Shown: piece by piece, positions 1 to 10,448 of the stretch | Layout: the number at the start of each line of letters is the position of its first letter | Position numbering within the stretch: position 1 is the stretch's first letter | From: Cannabis sativa | Taxonomy: Eukaryota; Streptophyta; Magnoliopsida; Rosales; Cannabaceae | Reading direction: 5' to 3' | Assembly: GCF_029168945.1 (NCBI RefSeq) | Contig: NC_083605.1 | Span: forward strand, 21,093,280-21,157,279 | DNA: 64,000 nucleotides | The notes under the pieces: model-generated | Seen by the model: the letters and a program-made list of their open reading frames with translations, nothing else | What the model was told of the DNA's origin: nothing | Databases searched by the model: none | Translations under genes and position numbers: made by a program

Positions 1-834
1 CTTAATTTTTCTCTATCCCAAAAATAAAAATTCTCTCAAACAATATTCCCAAACACTCCATACCACAATACAATAATGACAAACCCAATATCAACAATAT
101 TTTTGCACAACACACATTTATATCACTCAAAATCTAAAAAAAAGTTAATCAAATTCTTTAAAGAATGAAGAAAGTGATACTTACAAACCCGAAAAAGCTT
201 TACTCCACCTCCATTGTTGAATGTTCTTGAAAGCTTGAGGTTGAAGTTGAAGACAATGGTGATTTTTGGATTTGGGCTATTATGGGTTATTTTTGGTGTG
301 GGTTTTGATGATATGTGTAGATTGTTGAGTGAAATTGGGTTTTTGAATAGATTGGGTTTAAGAAATTTGAGAAAAGATGAAAAGATTGAAGATTGGAAAT
401 GAAAAATTAAATTTTTTGAGATGGAAAGAGGGTAGGGTCGGCTGAGAGGATTTGAAATTTGAAATTTTTTGGTGTAGGGTTGAATGAGGGGGAAAGTTTG
501 TATTTATAGAAATTTTCGTGAGCAAGTCGCGACTTGGCCTAAGGCTAGTCGCGACTAGCTTACGATCGAATTTTATGCCGCTCTGGAAAATCAGGAAGTC
601 GCGACTTGGGTCGCGACCTGGAAAATAGGTCGCGACCTGGCCAAAGGCTAGTCGCGACCACTGGGCTCCAGGTCGAAAATATATATTTTTTTTTCACGAT
701 TCAATTAAAAAAAGAATAATAATGTCTGGTACTAATCTAAAAATTGAAAATACTAACAATACTAAAGCATACTAAAACATAATCAAAAGTTTAACGAAAA
801 ATACTTGGGTTGCCTCCCAGAAGCGCTGTCTTTA
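1..834 (-). mobile_element. Athila fragment: duplicate of the pol to env-like ORF spacer
   Basis: This stretch is about 99% identical by eye to 10449-11284, the spacer between pol and the env-like ORF of the Athila element further right, in the same orientation. About nine differences are visible, for example at the GTCGCGAC cluster and in A/T runs. It holds no credible ORF. It carries the GTCGCGAC palindrome cluster (about 526-660), a minus-strand TATA box (509-501), a minus-strand splice-donor-like GTAAGT near 183-190 and the post-pol motif TGGGAGGCAACCCA (minus strand, 819-806). Its right edge joins a truncated Angela LTR directly, where pol sequence would be expected. I infer it is the remains of a second Athila copy extending left of the window. 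Confidence 0.85.
501..660 (-). promoter_or_regulatory. Putative internal Athila promoter, copy 1
   Basis: On the minus strand a cluster of GTCGCGAC palindromes (about 660-526, including a 16-base perfect palindrome at 544-559) lies just upstream of CTATAAATA (509-501), which matches the plant TATA consensus. It is followed by a pyrimidine-rich TCATTCAACC stretch suitable for a start site. The same arrangement recurs in the second spacer copy (10947-11105) and in the Athila LTR (17584-17776). Promoter function is inferred. Confidence 0.45.
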
Positions 835-1240
835 TCGGTAAGTTTAATAAATCTAAGTCAAAGTTCAATATTGGTCCCTTCCGATGCATACTCCATGAAT
901 CCAACCTGAGCTTTACTTTAACCAATGTTCTGGAAAGAACATAGTATTTCTCCAAATACAAGTAAACTCTTGTTGTAGATTATCATATCAGTAAAACCCT
1001 GTGTCTGATAAATCTAGGAAACTTCATTCACATAGTCATGTTTACTTTCCAATGTGTTGACGGCACAATAAACAGGATCAAGTATGTGAAAAGGGTTTCA
1101 GATGAATTTATACATTATGTACATATAATCATGAAATAAATCATGTGAACCATGCAACATTAAATGTTATTTGTGATCTATATTAATAAGTAAATCTGAT
1201 TATATTGAAATGAGTTTTATTTAGGGCATAAAACCCAACA
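835..1240 (-). repeat. Truncated 3' LTR of Angela copy A
   Basis: These are the first 406 bases of the family LTR, reverse-complemented; the terminus AACCCAACA is at 1232-1240. The bases match 9200-9605. The other roughly 1490 bases are missing. Just outside, on the element's internal side, is a purine-rich tract (minus strand, ending GTGGGAGTTT), the expected plus-strand primer. Confidence 0.9.
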
Positions 1241-3159
1241 AACTCCCACTTGCACTAATTTAAAACAAAAAGTGCGTTTCAAATAATCTCAACACCTTGA
1301 TATATAAATCAAGTGTAGTAGTAGTAAACTCCTCCTAATAGGATCTGAAAGGTTGAATTAACCACAACCTTTTCTCCACTATTACTCTTCCTTTAATCAC
1401 AAAATCATTGATAATGTGAAATTCCTCTCTATATGTCTACTCTCTTGGGATACTGGATTCTATATCTTTGGCAACTACTTTTGGTTAATCAGGAAACTAA
1501 CATTAGTAGTTTAAGGCAATTTGGAATGATGCCAAAAATGTATAGAACTTTCCTTAGACTGAATAAGTACCTTTCCTGCAACTTTAACATTCAGTCCCTC
1601 TCTGGTAGACCTAGAGACTTCAGATAGGTTTTTACACTTCTCCAAAATCACTATTCCACCCCCAGAGTAACCACCATCTTATCAGAAAGATTTACTAGCA
1701 CAAAGGCAAATTTCGAAATCTGATATGGTGTAGTCTAAGAGTTTTAAACACACCCTTATAGACTAACATATATTTCATCTTCTTAATCTTAAAATTTACT
1801 TGATTGTCTTCCAATGTTCTTCTCCTGGATTAATCTGATACCTACTCATTACTCCCACTCAACAGCAGGTGTCTGGTCTAAGGCATACAAAAGCATATCT
1901 AAGACCTCTCACTGTTGATATAAGAAATTCTTTCATGGCTTTATCTTTTCTGGAATAGTTAAGACTTTTCCTTAGATAAATAAAATCTATACCTAAGAAG
2001 TTGTAAAGCTTCTATAGATTGCCATTAGAAAGAAAATGCTTCAGCATCTTACTAAAGTAAGTTGCTTGCATTAGAGTAAGTAATTACTAGGTATACCACA
2101 AGCCATAGGTTTAGATAAACTCAAACCTATAATACTAGGAACAGGAAGTTTTGTTAAGTCCATTGAATGGACTTATAAACGAAAATTTCCTTTTATGTCC
2201 TTGTAATAGAAAACTTTAGGTTATTCCATGTGAATGGATTAAACCATAGTTCTATTGGCTTTCTTCTTAGTTTCTTATCTTGACAATCCATTACTTGTTT
2301 AAACTCACAATGGATTTTAATCACTAGTGTCTCCCAAGTCATAAGAAGGTGAGTTCCTAGAAACTCTCCCACTACGACAAGGCACCGTGAATTATGTCTA
2401 AGAAAACTAAATGGTATTGATCTCTTCGGTTGTGACAAGACAACAGAGGCAGTGGGATCATCATATGTTATATAAGATGATAGAACACTTTTGGAATCAA
2501 GAAAAAAATATCTCCTTTATTTGCTACTTGTTTTTCAGATTTAGTCATTTTCTTAAAAAAGTAGTATTTGTTTGAACAAACACTTTCTTATCTATTGACA
2601 ATGGGATGGTCCACCCCTAATCACTTAGAATAGCTAACAAACCATGGTTAACAGTTCTAGCTTTTCTTAAGATTTTGATTAGGTCATCCATGAATCTAGT
2701 AATGATTTACATTAAGTACCCAACCATTACATCATTCTGAAATTGTATTACCATAGAAGGATTTAGGCAACGACTAGTAACTAATCATCAACATGCAACT
2801 CGAAATTTCTGGGGAGGTAAGTTTGGATATAATTCAAAAATCAATTTAATGATCTTTGAACTGCATATCTACTAACTATTTCTCCACCCCTATCAGTTCG
2901 CAAGATCTTTAACCACTTACCTTAATGGTTTTAACCATTGCTAGAAATTAATGAAATTTTTCAAACATTTCAAATTTCTTTGCTAAAAGGTATAATCTAG
3001 AGTTATCGTTTTAAAAATTCAACGAAAAACTCATATCCACCCCTGAATGTACATCCATCTGCGAATGAGATGAACTACTTTCAGTGGATATAGGCATATT
3101 AACTCTTTGCAGAGATGGATCTTGTCAAATCCACTATGAACAAGATACAAATGCCATAG
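1241..3159 (-). pseudogene. Decayed copia pol of Angela copy A (IN, RT, RNase H remnants)
   Basis: On the minus strand this matches 33344-35253 of copy B, where traces of copia pol can be read: a LWHL gag-pre-integrase start, an integrase segment like RTDRGGE, and an RNase H stretch like LRYA...EEHWKTIK. Stops and frameshifts occur throughout. The longest remaining frame is the 81-codon one at 2193-2438, which is nearly identical to 34054-34299 in copy B (one Cys/Arg difference noted). No product is expected. Confidence 0.65.
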
Positions 3160-6100
3160 ATTAAAAAAAATGTGGTAGTGTCTTTTGATGACATAGGTTT
3201 ATAAAAGAATTCTTAGAATAGTGCAAGTGGATCCTGGTCACAGAATACCTAACTCATATTCCATACAGTTTGAATCCATTAATAAAAGATGGATATTAAA
3301 CACTTGAGAAAGTGTAACTGTATTGTATCTGGAATTAGAAATATAAGAAAATTTCTGTTTGGATTCTAAAATTAAAGTCAAAGACTTAAATTCAACCAAA
3401 TATAATGAGTAATTCTTTCTTGGACCACCACTACTAATTCAAACTCTAAGTCAGATTTGCCCATACAAGTAGGAGATTTCTAAGATTGAGGATTTATATC
3501 AATTGGGAATAGAATTTCGGGATTTTAATCATAAGCGTCATTTAATTTCTTAAGAGAAAATATAATGACATGAAATGATTTATAACCATTCATCCAATGA
3601 TATATTATGGAGCTAATTCAAAATGAATAAGCTAAGAGGAATTAGGATAATTTCGTTTATAAATAAGAATCCAACGATGCTTCGATTAGCGAAAGACAAA
3701 GTAATCTTATTTATGTAATCTTCTTATTTCATATTGTAAAAATACTAGTCTAAGGTGTCATCAATTGATGAACAGCTAGATGTTGCGTATACAATATTTA
3801 TCTTTCGAGATCCTACACTATTATGTATGTCTAATGGTGAAAATCCATTAGGGATTTATCTCATTAGAAAAACAAACATGTTAGACCAACAATGAAGATT
3901 CGAAATTAAACTACAACTTAATAACAGAAAATAACATGGTTCAATATAAATTCATACACAATTCAGAAATTATAAACATATAGCAAGTAGGAATGACTAG
4001 TGAAAATACTAAAACATACAATCCTATATAATTTCCAAGGTATCAACAAACTGATACAGTGTCCCGGTAGGCGAGAGTCAAAGCATCATTTATTGAATAG
4101 AGTTGTCAGCTCATCTAAAATAGAAACCATTCTAGCAACCTTTTATTCGATCAAAATAAGAATCCAACGTTGTCCCGGTAGGCGAGAGTCAAGGTTATTC
4201 TCATTTTATGAGCTTCCACCATTGTTTCATGTTTCATAAGTTTATCTCTAAGTAGTCACCGTAGGGGAGAGTCTAATAGAGACGAAAACTTACAAAACAC
4301 TTATCAAATGAAATCTTACGGTGTTAAATGCGTTCAACGAATAACCATCCATAGGGGGACGAAGTCTAGCGTCTCGAGGTTATATTGAAAACATTTAACT
4401 TTTGTAAGACCAACAATGGAGATCGAATATCTTAATAATAATCAAGCTCATTATTTAAAGTGAGTTGTATTTTCTTTGATTCTCTTTATTTAATCTATTT
4501 ATTTTAAATATATATTTATTTAAAATTTCCAATTTAGAATGAAAAATTCTAAATATAAATTTTAATTTAATATTTATAAATTTTACTTAGATGAATTATT
4601 TCCATCTTAGTAATAATTTCCAATAAATATTTAGAAAAATATTCAATTTAAGTTGTTACAAAATTAATATAAATTAATTTACAACTCAAATTTAATTTTC
4701 TATAAATATATATTGCATTTCAAAAAATTAAAGTATTTAAGAATACAATTTTCGAAAATGCATGTTAAAATAAAAAATTAATCCTGGAAAAATTATTCTA
4801 ATTTGATGTTGGCCCAAAATTAATTAATAAAATCAATTTACAACAAAAAATATAATTTTCCTATTTAATTAAATATATATAAGAAAAATTTTAAATATTT
4901 AAGTATGATGATGAAAATCAACTTAAATATTAATTTTATATTTAATTAAATACACTAGAAAAATACTTCAAGCAAAAATATCATCTATCTAGATTTTCCT
5001 TTGACTAATTAATTCAATTTCTAATAATATACTTTAATTCAATTTATTTTAAATTAATCAATAAATGAAAAAATTATTGATTTAAGTTGATCCAAGAATT
5101 AATTAAAATAAATAATTAATTTACAACTTAATTTATTTTTCAAGATAAAATTCGAAATTCTAGCATTTAAGAAATGCAATTTCGAAAATTGATTAATAAA
5201 ATAAAGAAAAAATATATTTGAAAATTATTTAAATTTAGTTGAAAAATAAATTTCAACTAAAAATAATTTTCTATTTAATTAAATGTCATGAAAAAGAAAT
5301 ATTTAAGTATGATGATAAAAATCAACTTAGATATTCAATTTTTCAAATTAATTAAATGTATTAAATTCAAGAAATAAATAATTAAGTGTAGAGAAGGCTT
5401 AATTATTAGTCTCTGGTTTAATACTAGGAAAAATATACTTAAAATAAATTGTACCAAAATTAATTATATAAATAATTAATTTCACAATTTATAATATTTT
5501 CCTATTTAATATTAGAAATAATAAGTAGTCTAGAAATAACTATCTAGAAAATATCTTATTTGACTAAGTATCTTTTCCACAAAATTTAAAAAAATATCTA
5601 ATTTAAGTTGTATTAGAAAAAATCTAGAACTTAAATATTTTTCAAATTTAAATTTAATTAAATATCAAAAATTAAGTTGTAACCACTTAATTTGAAAATA
5701 TTCCATTTTAAGTTAATATTCGAAAAGATATCAACTTAAAAAATATCTAAAATATTCTATTTTAAGTTAATATTCGAAAAGATATTAACTTAAAAAATAT
5801 CTAAAGAATCTTAATAACCAATGCCTAAAATTCATCAACTTAATTTTGAAATTTGAAATTCAAAAGATATTCAGATTTAAGTTGGTTAGTTGTAGATAAC
5901 TAAATATCAACTTAAATAAGAATATTTAATGAAAAATTTAAATTAAGTTCCAGAAAGAATCTAGATGGTTATAATTCTATATTTAATTAAATACAAGAAA
6001 ATACATATAGTTTAGCTTAGAATAAAGAATTCTTTAAACTATAATTTTCTTAAATTAATTTCAAAATAAATGAAATTAATTATGTTGCTAATCAATTTTA

Positions 6101-7692
6101 TTAGGTTAAACTAGTGTAATTAACCTAGTACAGTTGTTCAAATCAGGCAAATGGGCTTTCACAATTGGGGTGGTTCATGTGAGGGGGTGCTGGGTTCAGT
6201 ATGTCGTACCCACTTCTATGGCTTCCAACTCTCACACAAGGCCCAAAAGAGAGGAATTTAACCTTAATAAGAACAACTGTTATTAATTGAATAGGCCCAA
6301 AAACTAAATGGGCCTAAATAAATTCTATCAAGAACTATGATAATTTATTTTAGCAACAACAACCTATATGTATCTATAATCAAATTAAACACATAGGCTC
6401 ACACAGGCACACTTTGGATGGGTCCTATCATGTTGCTAGGTCATACACAGATGAAAGAAGATTGTAAATATACCTGTTACAAATTATTAACTTGACCAAG
6501 GGAGCCATCAGATCATTAGATCTGGCAAAAAGTAACCATGGCTATTTGCAATCAAGTAATAATAGGTTTTGAAAACTTACACATAAGCTAAAACACATAC
6601 TCCTGCAACAAGGTTAGTTGGATGTAGGATTTATTTAATTTTAAATTAAATTTTTAATTTCGAAATAATAATTAATTAAAAAATAATTTTTCGAAAATTT
6701 TAAAAAAAATTTGAAAATTCGAAATTTAAAAAAAAAATTAAAATTAAACCTACAATTTTAAAAAATTATGTTTCAACCAACCTAAATATCATTTCAAAAT
6801 TTGCTAACTACTTTTAAAAATTAAATGTTATTTTAAAAATAAAAATTAAATAAAAATTAGAAAAGATAAATGAAATATCTTTTCAGATATTAAATTTAAT
6901 TTAAATAAATAAAATAACAAAATTTAAAAGTTAGCAAAATATCTTATATCTATTTAAAATTACATGATTATAAATATCTCTATTTAAAATTACATGATTA
7001 TAAATATCTTACTTTAAATTTAAATAAGGTCAAAATATCTAAAAAGATTTAATTTTTAAAAAAATATCTTAAAAGATAAGATATAATTAAAAATATCTTA
7101 AAAGATAAGATATCTTAAAAATATCTTAAAAGATTTTATAAATATCTTATAAAATCTGACCTTAAATTTAAAAAAAAATAAGATATAATCAAATTTAAAA
7201 AATAAGATAGATTTTTAAGCAAGAAGATAGATACTAATTCTATTCAAATTTAAATTACACTAATATCTTGAATTAAATTTAAAAAAATATTAAATTAATT
7301 CAAAATGATAATTAGAATTGAATTAGGAATAGTAATAGTATAAATACAAAACTATACCAAAAATCAGAAGTTAATTCCATGAAAAAGCATGAAAAATCGA
7401 AGAAAAACATCAGCAGGAAAATATCAGCACAGCCCCGATTTTTTCAAATCTTCAAAAAATCATAACTAATTCAAATAAAATCCAAATTAAGTTCTGTAAA
7501 AGGCTAACTTGCTTAATTTTTTCCATATTATCCAATAAAAATAATTCCAGAGATAAAATCGCAATAAATTTTTCACGAAAATTTTACAAACATCAATCAA
7601 TCATCAAATAACACTCAATACAACATGATACCATCCAAAGAACATACAAACAATCGTTTTAAAGTCCAAATTTCTTGCAAGTAAATCAATTA
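3160..7692 (-). other. AT-rich leader and internal region of Angela copy A
   Basis: There is no gene here. On the minus strand this is the long untranslated leader between the primer site and pol, very rich in A+T. It contains the four-copy ACCGGGAC-type motif array (4061-4367), a conserved block of about 115 bases (6141-6255), a local duplication with period about 54 bases near 5708-5815 and a 30-base-period duplication near 6961-7010. Decayed gag/protease sequence is expected between about 3160 and 3950, but I cannot recognise it reliably. Confidence 0.7.
4061..4367 (-). repeat. Four-copy leader motif array (copy A)
   Basis: Minus-strand matches to GACTCTCGCCTACCGGGAC lie at about 4061-4081 and 4172-4192. 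Weaker relatives lie at about 4254-4273 (agactctcccctacggtgac) and 4346-4367. Spacing is about 80-110 bases. The same array is present in two other element copies (32197-32503 and 43843-44152). The function is unknown. Confidence 0.75.
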
Positions 7693-7709
7693 CCATGGCT
7701 CTGATACCA
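7693..7709 (-). other. Primer-binding site, Angela copy A
   Basis: On the minus strand TGGTATCAGAGCCATGG begins two bases after the LTR terminus. It matches the 3' end of plant initiator methionine tRNA, the usual primer of copia elements. Confidence 0.9.
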
Positions 7710-7711
7710 GT

Positions 7712-9605
7712 TGTTGGAAATTATTTTACCAGGATCTTAGATCTACTCACAAGTATGTTTATTAACACCCTAAATATGAACTTTCTAAAACGATGAAATA
7801 AACACATATAAAGTTTAAGAAACCTTACATTGGGTGCAGCGGAATAATATGACTCCTTCCGTTCAGATATCTAGCCCTTGATTCCTTTCTGTCGCAGAGC
7901 ATTATCAATATCTGAACTTGGATCTCTTTCCCTGAATCTTTGATGCTGAAACTCCTTTGCTGATGATCTTTCTTCACGATCTTCCTCACTATGATTGAGG
8001 TATCACTTGCTGTGTGTGGGCACTACTCTAATCACTAAGAATTTCGAAATTCAAGAGGGAAGGAGAAAGAGAAGGGTCAGCCAAAGATAGGGAGAGAGAA
8101 GGCTCAGTTTTTTCTGAATCAGAAGTGTAGAAATTTAAGTGTAAATTTCCTTAAGCCTTCACTATCTATTTATAGCATTCCACTAGGGTAAGGTTTGAAT
8201 TATTTGGCATTAAAATAATGAAAATATCAGTTTAAATTTCCTACAAAAGTGGCCAGCCCTATACAAGTGGATTTGGGCCTTACTTTTTGCAATTTTGCAG
8301 TTTTATCTTTTCTGCATCTGATTTTCTCAAAAACGCCAATTTTCAAATTCAACCATTTAAATGCCAATTCTAACTATTTAATAACTATAAATAATTATTA
8401 AATAATATTGTCATTTATCATATTTATTAATTGAACCATACAAAGTATCATAATTAACAAAGATGCCCCTATAAACTCTTTCTTTACAATTTCGCCCTTA
8501 CTTAGTGAAAAATTCACAAATAGACATAGTCTAATTTGAGAATTATAATTAATTAATCAAAACCAATTACATGAGTCTTACAAGCAATATTATCTCAACT
8601 AGTGGGGGGACCATGGGTCTATATAACCGAGCTTCCAATAAGTAGATCAAGAATTTAGCACTAAAATTCACTAACTTATTAATTCTTCGTTGAATCCACG
8701 CATAGAACTTAGAATTGCACTATCAGTATATAGAATGCTCTATATGTTCCACCATATAGACACATCATTAGTTATCCATTGCTATAATCCTAATTTGATC
8801 AATGATCCTCTATATGAATGATCTACACAGTAAAGGGATTAGATTACCGTAACACCCTACTATGTATTTTATCCTTAAAACACTTGACCCCGTATAAATG
8901 ATATTTCAGCTTATGTGAAATGAGATCTCCACCATTTATTTTCGTTTGGTCAAGCTCGAAGGAGATCATCCTTTGCTTACTATTCGCCAGATAGAAGCTA
9001 TAGATTCCATGTTTATGCTAGCGCTCCCACTCAATTGCACTACCGTGTTCCCAAAATGTACGTATCACCCTGACCTAAAAGTAGGCTTAACTAACAAATC
9101 AAAGAACACGAATAGCCTTTCAAGATTGAGCCTAATCATAACAGGATTAAGAACATTTGATCTAGGATCAACTAGGCGATATTGACTTGAATAGATTTTA
9201 CGGTAAGTTTAATAAATCTAAGTCAAAGTTCAATATCGGTCCCTTCCGATGCATACTCCATGCATCCAACCTGAGCTTTACTTTAACCAATGTTCTGGAA
9301 AGAACATAGTATTTCTCCAAATACAAGTAAACTCTTGTTGTAGATTATCATATCAGTAAAACCCTGTGTCTGATAAATCTAGGAAACTTTATTCACATAG
9401 TCATGTTTACTTTCCAATGTGTTGACGGCACAATAAACAGGATCAAGTATGTGAAAAGGGTTTCAGATGAATTTATACATTATGTACATATAATCATGAA
9501 ATAAATCATGTGAACCATGCAACATTAAATGTTATTTCTGATCTATATTAATAAGTAAATCTGATTATATTGAAATGTGTTTTATTTAGGGCATAAAACC
9601 CAACA
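7712..9605 (-). repeat. 5' LTR of Angela copy A (1894 bp)
   Basis: A complete LTR bounded by TGTTGG...CCAACA when read on either strand. On the minus strand it starts TGTTGGGTTTTATGCCC, which resembles the BARE/Angela LTR start, and ends TTCCAACA. The 79-codon frame inside it (8946-9185) is a chance ORF that recurs in other LTR copies. Confidence 0.92.
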
Positions 9606-10348
9606 GTGTTGTCATACTCTAACTGGGGAACTTCATATGCCCCGCAGAGTTCTGTGATAACTCCTGCCAAACCAAAACCACCTCCCGTGGCTCCTTGCAC
9701 GATCTGCTCAATGATTTGCCTTATGACTTGTCCAATGTTAATGTTGTACCCCTTCATTATGACGTACACATATTTCAGGCGATCCATTTGGACATCGGAA
9801 AAATGTTTGTTGGGCACTAACCGAGCACTCACAAAGTACAGCCATGTTTTTGCCACCGGGTTCAGCTCACACCGGTATAGAATATTTGGCGACCCCTCGG
9901 TGCCATCATTGTCATGGAACCTCAACCCAGGAAATCCCACTGTCTCTGCCACATACACCATATCAAACTGCTCTTCCTCCTCAATAATTCGGAGGCGTTG
10001 TTCCTCCCTAGTGTAATCTGGGACAAAGAACATCACATTGAATGCATCAGCAGTGGCGGGAACTTTCTTTCCACGCACCTTCACTTCCCCATTCCAGCGG
10101 TCGGGCCAATCTACAAAGCTCCCCCACTTCATTCTTTCTATTTGAGCTCTGATTGTTTCAAACTGAGGTTGGCGCCTCAAAGGATTTTCCGGGAATTCAA
10201 TACCCCGATCTTCAATATAAGCCCTATTCTTTAACCTCACGAAGCGATTGTGGGCCTCGATATTTCCAAAGTGGGTTCTATCAAAACCCGTTGGTGGTGG
10301 GTTTGAAGACGAACCCTCCTCTACATTCCTAGTCCTCTTTGGTGCCAT
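9606..10348 (-). pseudogene. Athila env-like ORF (plant transposon protein domain), truncated
   Basis: The third Athila ORF lies downstream of pol and is kept for about 247 codons before the Angela insertion cuts it; the reading frame then runs into the inserted LTR. I start it at the ATG at 10348 (MAPKRTR), because the longer frame from 10441 reads only through A/T homopolymers. Motifs include FVPDYTREEQRLR and WLYFVSARLVP, typical of the domain annotated as a putative plant transposon protein. The visible part has no signal peptide or clear membrane segment, so a true envelope role is not supported here. A possible dedicated promoter lies about 600 bases upstream (10947-11105), with a possible leader intron (donor 10631/10630, acceptor near 10398 or 10381). 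Confidence 0.8.
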
Positions 10349-10359
10349 GTTCTCTTTTT

Positions 10360-10436
10360 TTTTCGAAATTTTTTTTTTTTCTGAAACTTTTTTTTTTCTG
10401 AAACTTTTTTTTTTTAAAAAAAAAAAAAAATTGGGC
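10360..10436. repeat. A/T homopolymer tract with CTGAAAC repeats
   Basis: Runs of T separated by CTGAAAC (10381-10387 and 10398-10404) are followed by a long A run just upstream of the env-like ORF on the minus strand. On the minus strand GTTTCAG resembles a 3' splice site. Confidence 0.8.
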
Positions 10437-10448
10437 AGCACTTCCCCT

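Larger units (their letters stand above)
835..9605 (-). mobile_element. Non-autonomous Angela-like copia element, copy A, 3' LTR truncated
   Basis: Read on the minus strand, the element has a complete 5' LTR (9605-7712), an initiator-Met-type primer site (7709-7698), a long AT-rich leader, a decayed pol and only the first 406 bases of the 3' LTR (1240-835). It is colinear with the complete copy at 26892-37150: the internal regions are 6471 and 6466 bases. It sits inside the Athila env-like ORF at 9605/9606. No target duplication can be seen because the left end is truncated, where it meets an Athila spacer fragment across a short overlap (cgg). It encodes no intact protein, so any past movement needed help from relatives. 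It can be described as LARD-like, although residual pol homology is still readable. Confidence 0.9.

Noticed and set aside
526..660. Regularly recurring GTCGCGAC units as a CRISPR-like array
   Set aside because: Units are only 8 bases, spacing is irregular (12-50 bases), the DNA is plant retrotransposon and no cas-like gene is present.
2193..2438. The conserved 81-codon frame as a new protein gene (also 34054-34299)
   Set aside because: It sits between integrase and RT remnants in the decayed pol; near-identity is explained by recent copying, and no ribosome or start context favours translation. Kept only as a marker of shared decay.
8946..9185. 79-codon frame, relatives at 55112-55327 and in other LTRs
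   Set aside because: It is an LTR reading antisense to the element; related LTR copies break the frame at different places.
9606..10348. A true viral envelope gene
   Set aside because: The visible 247 residues have no signal peptide, fusion-like segment or membrane helix; the domain is the one common to plant Athila third ORFs.
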